Assembly: GCA_964579725.1 (NCBI GenBank)
Contig: CAZOHG010000003.1
Coordinates: 50,775 to 114,774 of the forward strand
Source of the DNA: CAZOHG01 sp964579725
GTDB lineage: Bacteria; Zhuqueibacterota; JdFR-76; BMS3Abin05
DNA length: 64,000 nt
Reading direction: 5' to 3'
Positions within the stretch are counted from its first letter, which is position 1. Every line of letters begins with the position of its first letter. Below are positions 46,031 through 55,395 of this stretch, in pieces. The notes beneath the pieces were generated by a model. That model saw nothing but the letters and a program-made list of their open reading frames with translations, did not search any database and was not told the DNA's origin. Both the position numbers and the translations under genes were made by a program.

Positions 46031-46055
46031 CTCCCGAAGTTTGGGAGCTTTTTTT
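46031..46055 (+). terminator. Terminator-like hairpin between promoter and tRNA-Leu
   Basis: CTCCC at 46031-46035 pairs with GGGAG at 46043-46047 and is followed by seven T at 46049-46055. Being downstream of the predicted promoter, it could attenuate tRNA transcription or stop an upstream transcript. Confidence 0.5.
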
Positions 46056-46065
46056 CATGTACTCT

Positions 46066-46148
<83 letters not shown>

Positions 46149-46363
46149 GAGTTTTTTAGGGAGGAGGCTTCCCAAACGGGCCCGGCCAACGCAGCCTGTT
46201 TGGGAAAAGAAAGCGCCGGCCTCTCCCTCTCAGACGCATCCAACTCGGGAAGATCGGTTGTCTGTTTGGTTCCAATTCAAGGGGAATCCTTTCGGGACAG
46301 TGGGCCGCGCAAAAAAGTCAGAACAAATGATACAGAAAATCAGAATGAAAAAGTGAGGACGCA

Positions 46364-47647
46364 TTGGATTATTCAGTGAACGAGGTCAAATCCTGGCTGC
46401 GTGAGATCCGTTTTCATGTTCCGGCCGAGGATATTCGCCAAAAAATGGACGAAAAAATCAAGGTAATTCGCAAAAATCTGAGCATTCCCGGTTTTCGTAA
46501 AGGGAAAGCACCGGCGGAAGTGGTTCGTCTTCGATACGGCAAGGCTATTTTGGAGGAGGTGTTGGAAGACATTGTGAACGACACCTACCAGAAAATTGCC
46601 GACGAAAAGGACCTCCCTGCGGTTGGGGTTCCCGAAGTGAAAGAGCAAAAGTGGGACGAACAGGACGGCTTGGATGTGACAATTGAAGTGCAAGTGGAGC
46701 CGGAGATCCACCTGGAGAAGTACACCGGGCTCAAATTGACGAAAGAAATTTACAAAGTAACCGATGAAGAAATAGAAAAAACCATCGAAAAACTTCGCAA
46801 GGAGAATGCAACGGTAGAAACCGTTGAAGACGGGGCGGCCGAGGGGGATTACGTGAAAGCCGAACTTCAGGAAGTGAGTGAAACCGGAGTTCCGCTGGTA
46901 GGGCGCCGTCAGGAAAAGGAGATTCGAATTGGGGACAAAGCGTACGGCGAGGAATTTGACAAGGGTCTTTTGGGTGCCAAAAAGGACAACCAGCTTCGTT
47001 TGTCGGGTCGTTTTCCGGCGCAACCCGAGTTAGTTCACCATTATTCTGTAAAAGTACTCGATGTTACCCGACACGTGTTGCCTGAGGTGACGGATGATTT
47101 TGCCAAAGATCTTGGGGACTACGAATCGGTGGAGGATTTGCGTAAGAAAATTCGGGAGTACCTGGAGTACGAAGGTGAGAGACGCGCGCGCGAGGCGTTG
47201 ATTGAAAGTGCCATTAATGCTCTCATTGATGCCAATCCTTTTGAGGTGCCACCGGTCATGGTGGAAACCTATTTAGACGCCTACGTGGAGGACATCCAGA
47301 AGCAGATTAATTCGGAGTTTAACGTAAATGCTTTCCGAGAAGGTCAAAGACCATTGGCAATCCGTGAAATCAAGTGGCATTTGATGAAGAAAAAATTGGC
47401 GGAAGTGGCGGGAATTGAAATTTCGGACGAGGACATAGACCGGTACATTGAGAATCTGGCTGAAAGTACCGGCCAGAATGAACGCAAACTAAAAGCCAAG
47501 TACAGTTTGGAGAAACACCGCAATCGTTTAAAGAATGAACTGTTGGAGAAAAAAATTATTGATTTTCTCTTGGAAAAATCAGAAATTGAAGAAGTGGAAT
47601 TAAAGACTTCCCAGCTCGAAACGGCTGAAGATTTGGCAGAGGAGTGA
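46364..47647 (+). CDS. tig: Trigger factor
   Basis: Ribosome-bound chaperone, 427 aa. The ribosome-binding domain has the signature IPGFRKGKAPAEVVRLRYG (about residues 43-61). A PPIase-like domain (about 155-240) and the helical C-terminal substrate-binding domain (about 245-420) follow. The start is a TTG with GAGGA four bases upstream. Trigger factor ahead of clpP-clpX is a common bacterial arrangement. Confidence 0.94.
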   Translation: MDYSVNEVKSWLREIRFHVPAEDIRQKMDEKIKVIRKNLSIPGFRKGKAPAEVVRLRYGKAILEEVLEDIVNDTYQKIADEKDLPAVGVPEVKEQKWDEQDGLDVTIEVQVEPEIHLEKYTGLKLTKEIYKVTDEEIEKTIEKLRKENATVETVEDGAAEGDYVKAELQEVSETGVPLVGRRQEKEIRIGDKAYGEEFDKGLLGAKKDNQLRLSGRFPAQPELVHHYSVKVLDVTRHVLPEVTDDFAKDLGDYESVEDLRKKIREYLEYEGERRAREALIESAINALIDANPFEVPPVMVETYLDAYVEDIQKQINSEFNVNAFREGQRPLAIREIKWHLMKKKLAEVAGIEISDEDIDRYIENLAESTGQNERKLKAKYSLEKHRNRLKNELLEKKIIDFLLEKSEIEEVELKTSQLETAEDLAEE

Positions 47648-47654
47648 GGTATCT

Positions 47655-48260
47655 ATGGGTTTAGTACCAATTGTTGTAGAGCAAACCGGACGCGGCGAAC
47701 GCGCGTACGATATATTTTCGCGCCTATTAAAAGAACGGATTATTTTCATCGGACAACCGATTGACGACGTCATTGCCAGCTTGACCATTGCACAGCTTCT
47801 TTTCCTGGAAGCCGAGGATCCGGAAAAGGATATTTTCCTTTATTTGAACACCCCCGGGGGCTACGTTTCGGCCGGATTGGCCATTTACGACACCATGCAA
47901 TACATTAAGCCCGACGTGGCAACCATTTGCATGGGACAGGCGGCCAGCATGGGGGCGGTTCTTCTGGCGGCAGGTGCCAAGGGAAAGCGGTCGGCGTTGC
48001 CTCATTCGCGAATTATGATCCACCAGCCCTTGGGAGGAGCACAGGGACAGGCGACGGATATTGAAATCCATGCGAAGGAAATCCTGACTCTTCGCCAGAA
48101 ACTGAATGAAATTCTTTCGCACCACACGGGCCAGCCCATTGAAAAAATCGAGAAAGACACGGATCGAAATTATTTTATGTCTCCTGAAGAGGCAAAAGAA
48201 TACGGGCTCATTGACGAAGTTCTGGTGAAAAAAGCGAAGAGCCCGAAAAAGAAAAAATAG
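47655..48260 (+). CDS. clpP: ClpP protease subunit with Ser-His-Asn triad
   Basis: Barrel-forming peptidase that degrades proteins unfolded by ClpX. Ser98 lies in GQAASMGAVLLAAG and His123 in RIMIHQPLGG. The catalytic Asp is replaced by Asn172 (codon AAT at 48168-48170) in DTDRNYFMSPEEAKEYG; nearly all ClpP have Asp here. Listeria ClpP1 is a known case with Asn. Activity may be lower or differently regulated. No second clpP is seen in the window. The length of 201 aa is normal and the C-terminus is Lys-rich. Confidence 0.95.
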   Translation: MGLVPIVVEQTGRGERAYDIFSRLLKERIIFIGQPIDDVIASLTIAQLLFLEAEDPEKDIFLYLNTPGGYVSAGLAIYDTMQYIKPDVATICMGQAASMGAVLLAAGAKGKRSALPHSRIMIHQPLGGAQGQATDIEIHAKEILTLRQKLNEILSHHTGQPIEKIEKDTDRNYFMSPEEAKEYGLIDEVLVKKAKSPKKKK

Positions 48261-48272
48261 CGGAGACAAAGA

Positions 48273-49517
48273 ATGGCCAATTACAAACGCGAGAAGGTCT
48301 ACATTTGCTCTTTTTGTGGAAAGAATTCCAACCAGGTGGAGGCCATTATTACGGGCCCCGGCGTGTACATTTGCAACGAATGTGTACACAATGCCATGGA
48401 GATTTTGAAAACGGACATGATGCGTCGGTCGATGGCCGAGCGGAAAAATATCCCTACACCGGCGGAAATAAAGGCTGAATTGGACAATTATGTCATCGGC
48501 CAGGAGCAAGCCAAAAAAACGCTCTCGGTCGCGGTGTACAACCACTACAAGCGTATCGCCTCTCAGGATTTTTACGACGATGACGAGCTGGAAAAAAGCA
48601 ATATTCTTTTGGTCGGGCCTACCGGAACGGGGAAAACCCTTCTCGCCCAAACGCTGGCTCGGTTTCTGCAAGTACCGTTTACCATTGCGGATGCTACCAC
48701 GCTAACCGAGGCAGGCTACGTGGGAGAAGATGTGGAAAATATTCTAGTACGCCTTTTGCAAGCTGCCGATTACGACATCGAGCGGGCGGAAAAGGGCATT
48801 ATCTACATTGACGAAATTGACAAGATTGCGCGGAAAGGCGGCAATCCCTCCATTACGCGGGATGTGTCCGGAGAGGGGGTTCAGCAGGCGCTTCTGAAAA
48901 TTCTGGAAGGCACCGTGGCGTCGGTTCCGCCGAAGGGCGGGCGGAAACACCCCGAGCAAAGCCTCATTAACATTAACACGAAAAACATTCTGTTTATTGT
49001 GGGGGGAGCCTTTGAAGGACTGGACAAGATTATTGAATCGCGCATCGGGAAAAAATCAATGGGATTCGGGGCGGAAATCAAACTAAAATCCGAGCGGCAG
49101 GTGGGGGAAATCCTCCGGCAGGTAGAGCCGGAAGACTTGCTGCGCTTCGGCTTGATTCCGGAACTCATTGGACGCCTACCTGTGCTCAGCGCTTTGGACG
49201 AACTGACCACGGACGCCCTTTTGACCATCTTAACGCAGCCCAAAAATGCCATCACCAAACAATACGAGCGGTTGTTTGAGATGGAAGGAGTCCTGTTGAA
49301 GTTTGAAGACGAAGCCCTCAAGGCCGTTGTCGAAATCGCCCAAAAGCGCGGTACAGGAGCCCGTGCCCTGCGCTCCGTCATGGAAGATGCCATGTTGGAC
49401 ATCATGTTCAAATTGCCTACACTTGAAGGGGTCAAAGAGTGTATTATTACACGGGAAGTCATTACCGAGAAAAAAGAACCGATTTACAAATTTAAAGAGG
49501 TCAAAAAGCGGGCGTAA
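48273..49517 (+). CDS. clpX: ClpX unfoldase
   Basis: AAA+ unfoldase that feeds ClpP, 414 aa. The zinc-binding domain has CSFCGKNSNQVEAII and CNECVHNAMEIL. Walker A is GPTGTGKT and Walker B region IIYIDEIDKIARKGG. The pore and sensor regions (AGYVGEDVENIL, GTGARALRSVMED) are complete. The ClpP-binding loop is near residue 265 (ESRIGKKSMGFG). GGAGA precedes the start. Its stop overlaps the next start (TAATG). Confidence 0.97.
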   Translation: MANYKREKVYICSFCGKNSNQVEAIITGPGVYICNECVHNAMEILKTDMMRRSMAERKNIPTPAEIKAELDNYVIGQEQAKKTLSVAVYNHYKRIASQDFYDDDELEKSNILLVGPTGTGKTLLAQTLARFLQVPFTIADATTLTEAGYVGEDVENILVRLLQAADYDIERAEKGIIYIDEIDKIARKGGNPSITRDVSGEGVQQALLKILEGTVASVPPKGGRKHPEQSLININTKNILFIVGGAFEGLDKIIESRIGKKSMGFGAEIKLKSERQVGEILRQVEPEDLLRFGLIPELIGRLPVLSALDELTTDALLTILTQPKNAITKQYERLFEMEGVLLKFEDEALKAVVEIAQKRGTGARALRSVMEDAMLDIMFKLPTLEGVKECIITREVITEKKEPIYKFKEVKKRA

Positions 49518-51928
49518 TGCACGGCGGGGGCTTAGTTGACGAAGAAAATTTTATGCAAAAAATAGAACGAGAAGATATTACTATTGAAGTAATGGACAAA
49601 CTACCGGTGCTTCCGCTAAAGGAGACGGTAGTTTTTCCTTATATGATTTACCCGTTGTTGGTGGGTCGGGAGGGTTCCACCCACGCCCTTCAGGAAGCCC
49701 TAATGACCGACAAACTTATTTTGTTGGTTGCTCAGAAGGATGTTCAGCAAGAAAATCCTACCGCTCGGGATTTGTACCGCGTTGGGGTGGTGGCTCGCGT
49801 GCTTCAAATCCTCAAATTGCCCAATGGTTTAATCAAGGTTCTGGTGGAAGGAATTAACCGTGCCCGGGTAAAGCGGTTCCAAAAAACGGAGGATTTCTAC
49901 AAAGGTACCATCGAACTGGTTCCCGAAACCACCCAAACGAATCCCGAAGTGGAAGCCGGCTTGCGGCACGTTCTGGCGTTATTCAAAGAATATATTTTGT
50001 TGAACCGCGAGGTCCCGGACGAATTGGTCCTTACGGTGGAAAGTCTGGAAAACCCCCAGCGCATTGCGGATTTTATTTCCGCTCACGTTACCAAAAAGCT
50101 GTCGGACAAACAGCGGCTGCTCGAGGTCAAATCCCTTTCGGAAGAATTGGTGGAATTGTCCCGGATTCTGGAATCGGAAAAAGAAATTCTGGAAATTGAA
50201 CGGAATATTGAAGATCAGGTGCGCGACCGGATGCAAAAATCGCAGCGAAGCTACTATTTACAGGAACAGCTTCGGGTGATCAAGCAGGAACTGGGTGAGG
50301 ACGAAGAAGCGCACGGCGATGTTCAATTCTTTTTGGAAAAAATCGAAAAGGCGGGGATGCCTAAGGCAGCCAAAGAAAAAGCCTACGAAGAAATTGAAAA
50401 ACTGGAATTTACCCCCAGTATGTCGCCGGAGTACACCGTGGTGCGCAATCACCTTGAGTGGCTGGTTTCGCTTCCCTGGAAAAGGCGCACCCGTGACAAT
50501 CTGAATCTCGAAAAAGCTCAGCGCATTTTGGATTCCGACCATTACGGACTCCAGAAAGCCAAAGAGCGTATTTTGGAACACCTGGCCGTCATGAAATTGG
50601 TAAAACGTGTAAAGGGGCCCATTCTATGTTTGGTGGGGCCTCCGGGTGTGGGTAAAACCTCACTGGGACGTTCCATCGCCCGGGCGCTTGGCCGGAACTT
50701 TGTGCGGGTGTCGTTGGGTGGTGTGCGGGACGAAGCGGAAATCCGCGGCCACCGAAAAACCTACATCGGTTCCATGCCCGGCCGGATCATTCAATCCTTG
50801 AAAAAGGCGGGAACCCGAAACCCGGTGTTTCTCCTGGACGAAATTGACAAAATGAGCATGGATTTTCGGGGCGATCCGTCCGCGGCGCTTCTCGAAGTGC
50901 TGGACCCCGAACAGAATCGAAGCTTTACCGACCATTATTTGGAAGTGGAGTTTGATCTTTCGGAGGTCATGTTTATTACCACCGCCAATGTGCGGTACAG
51001 CATTCCCCCGCCCCTGTTGGACCGGATGGAAATCATTGAATTGCCGGGGTACATGGAATTTGACAAATTGGAGATTGCGAAACAATTTTTGGTGCCCAAA
51101 CAGCAGCGGGAAACCGGCCTGACCCCCGAAAATATTCGCATTTCGGACAAAGCCATTTTAACCATTATTCGGGAGTACACGCAGGAAGCAGGCGTTCGGA
51201 ACCTGGAGCGAAACATTTCCACCATTTGCCGAAAGGTGGCGCGGAAAATTGTTGCCAATCCCCGGAAATCGTTTTACGCGATTACCGCGCGGAATTTAGA
51301 GGAGTACCTTGGTGTGCCCAAGCTCCCGGAAAAACAGATCGAAGAAACGGATTTGGTGGGAACAGCCATCGGTCTGGCGTGGACGGAATTTGGCGGGGAT
51401 ATTTTAATGATCGAAGCCACTCCCATGGAAGGTTCCCCCGAACTCATCCTAACCGGGAAGTTGGGTGATGTCATGAAAGAATCGGCGCGCGCCGCATTGA
51501 GTTTTGTTCGCTCCAATGCCCGGCGCTTTGGCATTGATCCGAAATTTTTCGAAAATCACCAAATTCACATTCACGTACCAGAGGGTGCCATTCCCAAGGA
51601 CGGCCCTTCAGCGGGAGTGACCATGGCGTTGGCAATGGTTTCGGCCATTACCCAAAAGCCGGTTTCTCGGGAAGTGGCCATGACGGGTGAAATCACCCTG
51701 CGGGGCAACGTATTGCCCATTGGTGGTTTGAATGAAAAACTTCTCGCAGCCCGCAGGGCCGGAATTAAAACAGTTTTGGTTCCTCAAAAAAATGAAAAAG
51801 ATTTGACCGAAGTCCCTCAGAAGATTCGAAAAGGGCTTCACATAAAATTAATTCGTCACATGGACGACGTGCTTCACTTTGCCATGAGGGACGGATTTTC
51901 CATTTCTCAGGAGGCAGGTACCTCCTGA
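49517..51928 (+). CDS. lon: Lon protease
   Basis: ATP-dependent protease for misfolded and regulatory proteins, 803 aa from ATG 49517. An N-terminal substrate domain (LPVLPLKETVVFPYMIYPLL) precedes the AAA+ module with Walker A GPPGVGKT (374-381). The catalytic dyad is Ser698 in PKDGPSAGVT and Lys741 in GGLNEKLLAA, 43 residues apart as usual. The first ATG overlaps the clpX stop; ATG 49553 is an alternative start that would remove 12 residues. The gene ends inside an inverted-repeat region. Confidence 0.96.
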   Translation: MHGGGLVDEENFMQKIEREDITIEVMDKLPVLPLKETVVFPYMIYPLLVGREGSTHALQEALMTDKLILLVAQKDVQQENPTARDLYRVGVVARVLQILKLPNGLIKVLVEGINRARVKRFQKTEDFYKGTIELVPETTQTNPEVEAGLRHVLALFKEYILLNREVPDELVLTVESLENPQRIADFISAHVTKKLSDKQRLLEVKSLSEELVELSRILESEKEILEIERNIEDQVRDRMQKSQRSYYLQEQLRVIKQELGEDEEAHGDVQFFLEKIEKAGMPKAAKEKAYEEIEKLEFTPSMSPEYTVVRNHLEWLVSLPWKRRTRDNLNLEKAQRILDSDHYGLQKAKERILEHLAVMKLVKRVKGPILCLVGPPGVGKTSLGRSIARALGRNFVRVSLGGVRDEAEIRGHRKTYIGSMPGRIIQSLKKAGTRNPVFLLDEIDKMSMDFRGDPSAALLEVLDPEQNRSFTDHYLEVEFDLSEVMFITTANVRYSIPPPLLDRMEIIELPGYMEFDKLEIAKQFLVPKQQRETGLTPENIRISDKAILTIIREYTQEAGVRNLERNISTICRKVARKIVANPRKSFYAITARNLEEYLGVPKLPEKQIEETDLVGTAIGLAWTEFGGDILMIEATPMEGSPELILTGKLGDVMKESARAALSFVRSNARRFGIDPKFFENHQIHIHVPEGAIPKDGPSAGVTMALAMVSAITQKPVSREVAMTGEITLRGNVLPIGGLNEKLLAARRAGIKTVLVPQKNEKDLTEVPQKIRKGLHIKLIRHMDDVLHFAMRDGFSISQEAGTS

Positions 51929-51950
51929 GAGAAGTAAAAAGGTACCTGCC
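51908..51950 (+). repeat. Mutually exclusive inverted repeats at the lon 3' end
   Basis: CAGGAGG (51908-51914) can pair with CCTCCTG (51921-51927), across the lon stop codon. GGCAGGTACC (51913-51922) can instead pair with GGTACCTGCC (51941-51950). The two pairings share bases, so only one can form. Confidence 0.6.
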
Positions 51951-51958
51951 ACAATTTC

Positions 51959-51994
51959 AAAAATGCACCTACCGAAGTTCGGAGGTGCATTTTT
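51959..51994 (+). terminator. Strong terminator after lon
   Basis: ATGCACCT (51963-51970) pairs with AGGTGCAT (51983-51990), with an inner CCG/CGG extension, followed by TTTTT (51990-51994). It ends the tig-clpP-clpX-lon transcript. Confidence 0.85.
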
Positions 51995-52022
51995 CATATC
52001 GGCTAAAAAATAGGACAGGCGC

Positions 52023-52619
52023 ATGAAAAATCACGAGGCAGAATTTGTAAAAAGTGTTCACCGGCTGGCAGATTTGCCTGCCGACGATTTACCCCAAATT
52101 GCCTTTGCCGGGCGCTCGAATGTGGGGAAATCTTCGCTATTGAACACCCTCTTGAATCAAAAAAAGTTGGCCAAAACAAGTTCGACGCCGGGAAAAACGC
52201 GCAGCCTGAATTTTTATCTCATCGACAGACAATTTTACCTGGTGGATTTGCCCGGCTACGGATTTGCCAAGGTTTCTCGAGAGGAAAAGAAACGCTGGAA
52301 AAGATTGATTGAAGAGTACCTGACAAACGCCCGAAATCTGCGCGGCGCCGTTTTGATCGTGGACAGCCGAATCGGCTTGACGGAACTGGACGAAATGATG
52401 CTGGGCTGGTTCAGACAAACCGGTCTGCCGTTTCGGCTGGTGGCAACAAAAATCGACAAACTGAATCGCAGTGAACGCACCAGGCAGCTCAGGAAAATCA
52501 ATAGGCGTTTGGAGGAATTGGAAGTGGCCCATGCCCTTCCCTTTTCTTCCAAAACCAAAGAAGGCAAGCCGGACGTGTGGAAAACTGTGGAAGCCTTTTT
52601 GGCGGAAACCGAAGCATAG
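52023..52619 (+). CDS. engB: Ribosome biogenesis GTPase EngB/YsxC
   Basis: Essential-type GTPase for 50S assembly, 198 aa. G1 is GRSNVGKS (FAGRSNVGKSSLLN), the G2 region STPGKTRSLNFY, G3 DLPGYGFAKV and G4 ATKIDKLN. AGGACAGG precedes the ATG. It starts only 29 bases after the lon terminator, so it may depend partly on read-through. Confidence 0.94.
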   Translation: MKNHEAEFVKSVHRLADLPADDLPQIAFAGRSNVGKSSLLNTLLNQKKLAKTSSTPGKTRSLNFYLIDRQFYLVDLPGYGFAKVSREEKKRWKRLIEEYLTNARNLRGAVLIVDSRIGLTELDEMMLGWFRQTGLPFRLVATKIDKLNRSERTRQLRKINRRLEELEVAHALPFSSKTKEGKPDVWKTVEAFLAETEA

Positions 52620-52792
52620 AAATTTTCCAAACACGCGGTTTTCCCTCGTCAAATTTTGCCCCGAAAGGTGCCTAATTCAAAATCGGAGGATTTTATTTGG
52701 AGCGCTTGAAAAAACAGATGTGAAATTCTGCATTTTCAGGTTGCATTTTTCTGAAAGCGTGTTAGATTGAAAAAAATCGAGGAGGAAGAAAG

Positions 52793-53953
52793 ATGAAAAT
52801 CCGTTTGTTCACGCCGGGGCCAACGCCCGTTCCGGAAAAGGTCATGAATCGCATGGCGGAGCCGATTCTGCACCACCGAACGGCCGAATTTTCCGCTGTT
52901 TTTTCGGAAGCATCGGAAATTTTAAAGGAGCTTTTTCAAACGCGAGAAGATGTGTACATGTTAGCCTCTTCCGGAACCGGTGCAATGGAAGCGGCTGTGG
53001 CCAATTTGCTCAATCCGGGTGACAACGTGTTGACCATTGAAGGGGGAAAGTTCGGCGAACGCTGGGGAGAGTTGTGCGAAGCCTACGGCGTGAAGGCGAC
53101 CCGACGTGCTGTTCCGTGGGGAAAGGCTTTTACCCCCGAGGAAATGGCCGCAGAATTGGCTCAAAAATCCGATTACAAGGCCGTTTTAATGACGCACAGT
53201 GAAACGTCAACCGGCGTGGCCATTGATTTGGAGGCCATTGCGCGCGTCGTTCACGAAAACAGCGATGCACTGGTCATTGTGGACGGCATTACGTCTGTGG
53301 GGGCCATGCCCGTGAGAATGGATGACTGGGGGCTGGATGTGGTGGTGACCGGTTCCCAAAAAGGCCTGATGATTCCGCCCGGACTGGCATTTATTACGGT
53401 AAGTCAACGAGCCTGGCCGGCGGTGGAAGCCTGTACCCAGCCGCGGTATTATTTTGATTTGCGCAAAGCCCGCCAATCGCTAAAGGCTCAAACCACACCC
53501 TTCACACCGGCGGTTACGCTGATTGTGGGGCTTTTGGAAGCCCTGAAAATGATTCGCGCGGAAGGCGTGGAAGCCGTTTGGCGACGCCACGCCCTGCTTG
53601 CGGAGGCCACGCGGCGGGCCGTACGGGCACTGGGCCTGGAATTGCTGGCTGACCGCCCATCCAATGCGGTGACGGCTGTTCGAATTCCGGAAGCCCTTTT
53701 GGACGTCGGCCTGGACAAACGCCTGAAGGAAAAGGGAATCATCGCCGCCGGCGGACAGGCGAAACTAAAGGGTAAAATCTTTCGAATTTCTCATCTCGGG
53801 TATTACGATGTGCAGGACATGTTAGCCGCTGTAAGCGTTTTGGAAGAGGTTCTGTCGGAAAGCGAGTGGAATTTTGAACCGGGTTCAGGTGTGAAAACCC
53901 TCCAGACGACCTATCTGGAATTGCTAAAGAATGAAGCCGATCCCCAAAATTGA
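52793..53953 (+). CDS. Class V aminotransferase, probable serine-pathway enzyme
   Basis: A 386-aa PLP enzyme of the serine-glyoxylate/alanine-glyoxylate family. The Schiff-base Lys lies in VTGSQKGLMIPPGLAF; LFTPGPTPVPEKVM opens the protein, and SSGTGAMEAAVANLL binds the cofactor. No canonical SerC is nearby. The next gene is serA, so this enzyme probably makes phosphoserine or serine in that pathway, as proposed for similar pairs in Thermotoga and archaea; this is inference. GAGGAGGAAG precedes the ATG. The ends of this gene and the serA leader overlap only in noncoding frames. Confidence 0.88.
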   Translation: MKIRLFTPGPTPVPEKVMNRMAEPILHHRTAEFSAVFSEASEILKELFQTREDVYMLASSGTGAMEAAVANLLNPGDNVLTIEGGKFGERWGELCEAYGVKATRRAVPWGKAFTPEEMAAELAQKSDYKAVLMTHSETSTGVAIDLEAIARVVHENSDALVIVDGITSVGAMPVRMDDWGLDVVVTGSQKGLMIPPGLAFITVSQRAWPAVEACTQPRYYFDLRKARQSLKAQTTPFTPAVTLIVGLLEALKMIRAEGVEAVWRRHALLAEATRRAVRALGLELLADRPSNAVTAVRIPEALLDVGLDKRLKEKGIIAAGGQAKLKGKIFRISHLGYYDVQDMLAAVSVLEEVLSESEWNFEPGSGVKTLQTTYLELLKNEADPQN

Positions 53954-53972
53954 AATTGTGAGGAGAATCCAC

Positions 53973-54950
53973 ATGAGCGATACAATACGAATTTTAATCC
54001 CAGATGACTTGCCACAGGAATGCCTAACGGTTTTTGAATCGGCCGGGTTTGAAGTCATTTTCGATCCGAATATGACTCCGGAAGAAATAAAGGCGGAAGT
54101 TCCTGCAGTGGACGGCATGGTGGTGCGCAGCAAGGTAAAAGTAACGCGCGACATCATTGAGGCCGGTTCGAGGCTCAAACTCATTGGGCGAGCCGGCGTG
54201 GGCTACGACAATATCGACGTGGAAGCGGCCACGGAAAGGGGCATTGCAGTCATGAACGTGCCCGGCGCCAATGCCGTTTCTGTAGCGGAACTGGCTTTTG
54301 GCATGATGCTCGCTCTCTCACGCTATTTGGTTGAAGCCAATGAGAGTACAAAAGCCGGAAAATGGGAGAAAAAGCGTTTTAAGGGGCATGAAATTATGGG
54401 TAAAACCCTGGGCCTCGTGGGCCTGGGCAAAGTGGGCGTGGAAGTAGCCAAACGCGCTATTGGTTTCGGAATGAAGGTCGTGGCAAACGATCCGCGCTTC
54501 TCGGCCGAAGATTCAGCCCCTTTTAGTGTGAAGATTGTGTCTTTTGACGAACTTCTCGAGCAATCGGATTTCATTTCCCTGCATTTACCCCTTACAGACG
54601 AGACGCAACGCCTTTTCGACAGGGAAACACTGGAAAAATGCAAAAAAGGCGTTTATCTTATTAATTGTGCCCGCGGCGGAATTGTGGACGAAAAAGCTCT
54701 TTACGATGCCATTCGGGAAGGACATGTAGCCGGGGCCGCCTTGGACGTTTTTGAAAAAGAACCTCCTGCGGACACACCCTTACGGAAATTGCCGAATGTG
54801 ATTCTGACCCCGCATATTGGGGCTTCCACAACGGAGGCCCAAATCCGAGTGGCCACCAAAGTAGCCCGACAAATGGTTGATTTTTTTAGAGAAGACAAAG
54901 TGGAAAATGTGGTAAACCCTGAAGCCATTTTGAGGTCATTCGAATCATGA
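53973..54950 (+). CDS. serA: D-3-phosphoglycerate dehydrogenase, short form
   Basis: NAD-dependent 2-hydroxyacid dehydrogenase, 325 aa without a C-terminal ACT regulatory domain. The NAD-binding motif is GLVGLGKVGVEVAKRA. The catalytic Arg, Glu and His lie in NCARGGIVDEKAL, DVFEKEPP and LTPHIGAST. ATG 53973 is chosen for AGGAG at 53961-53965. Placement after the class V aminotransferase supports the first step of serine synthesis. The last bases overlap the next start (ATGA). Confidence 0.92.
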   Translation: MSDTIRILIPDDLPQECLTVFESAGFEVIFDPNMTPEEIKAEVPAVDGMVVRSKVKVTRDIIEAGSRLKLIGRAGVGYDNIDVEAATERGIAVMNVPGANAVSVAELAFGMMLALSRYLVEANESTKAGKWEKKRFKGHEIMGKTLGLVGLGKVGVEVAKRAIGFGMKVVANDPRFSAEDSAPFSVKIVSFDELLEQSDFISLHLPLTDETQRLFDRETLEKCKKGVYLINCARGGIVDEKALYDAIREGHVAGAALDVFEKEPPADTPLRKLPNVILTPHIGASTTEAQIRVATKVARQMVDFFREDKVENVVNPEAILRSFES

Positions 54951-55357
54951 AACTTCTTTTGTGGTACATGGAAAATTTTTCGTACAAAACCGCAGCCAAG
55001 GGTTTGGAGGGCGTACCCGATTTGGACGAAGAGGGTTCGTTTCAAAATGCGGTGGTCGGTTTTATTCATCTCGAAGAAAAGGACGCCGAAGCCGTGGGCG
55101 GAACGGTCACCAAGATTATTAAAAATCTGAAATGGCTGGCCGGCAAATGGGGCACCAAGCAGGTGGTGCTGCATTCTTTTGCCCATCTGGCTGAAAGCAA
55201 AGCCTCTGCGGATGTGGTTCGCGAAGTGTTTGCCCGTGCACGGGAACGGTTGGAGGCGTCTGGTTACAGCGTGGGCGAAACGCCCATTGGTTATTTTTTG
55301 GACATCCACATGGACGCGCCGGGACGCTCTCTGGCGCGCGTGTGGAAGTCTTTTTAG
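54947..55357 (+). CDS. Stand-alone threonyl-tRNA synthetase editing-like domain
   Basis: A 136-aa protein that resembles the N-terminal editing domain of archaeal ThrRS (a DTD-like fold that removes Ser from tRNA-Thr). The first strand is KLLLWYMENFSY; the conserved segment is VVLHSFAHLAES; the end has SVGETPIGYFLDIHM. The archaeal active-site Lys after GYY is Leu here (GYFL), so deacylase activity needs proof. The gene is translationally coupled to serA (ATGA overlap), which links a possible Ser-tRNA editing factor to serine production. Confidence 0.82.
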   Translation: MKLLLWYMENFSYKTAAKGLEGVPDLDEEGSFQNAVVGFIHLEEKDAEAVGGTVTKIIKNLKWLAGKWGTKQVVLHSFAHLAESKASADVVREVFARARERLEASGYSVGETPIGYFLDIHMDAPGRSLARVWKSF

Positions 55358-55395
55358 ATTACCCAATTGAGGAAAAAGGCCTGGGAGAAACCGTT

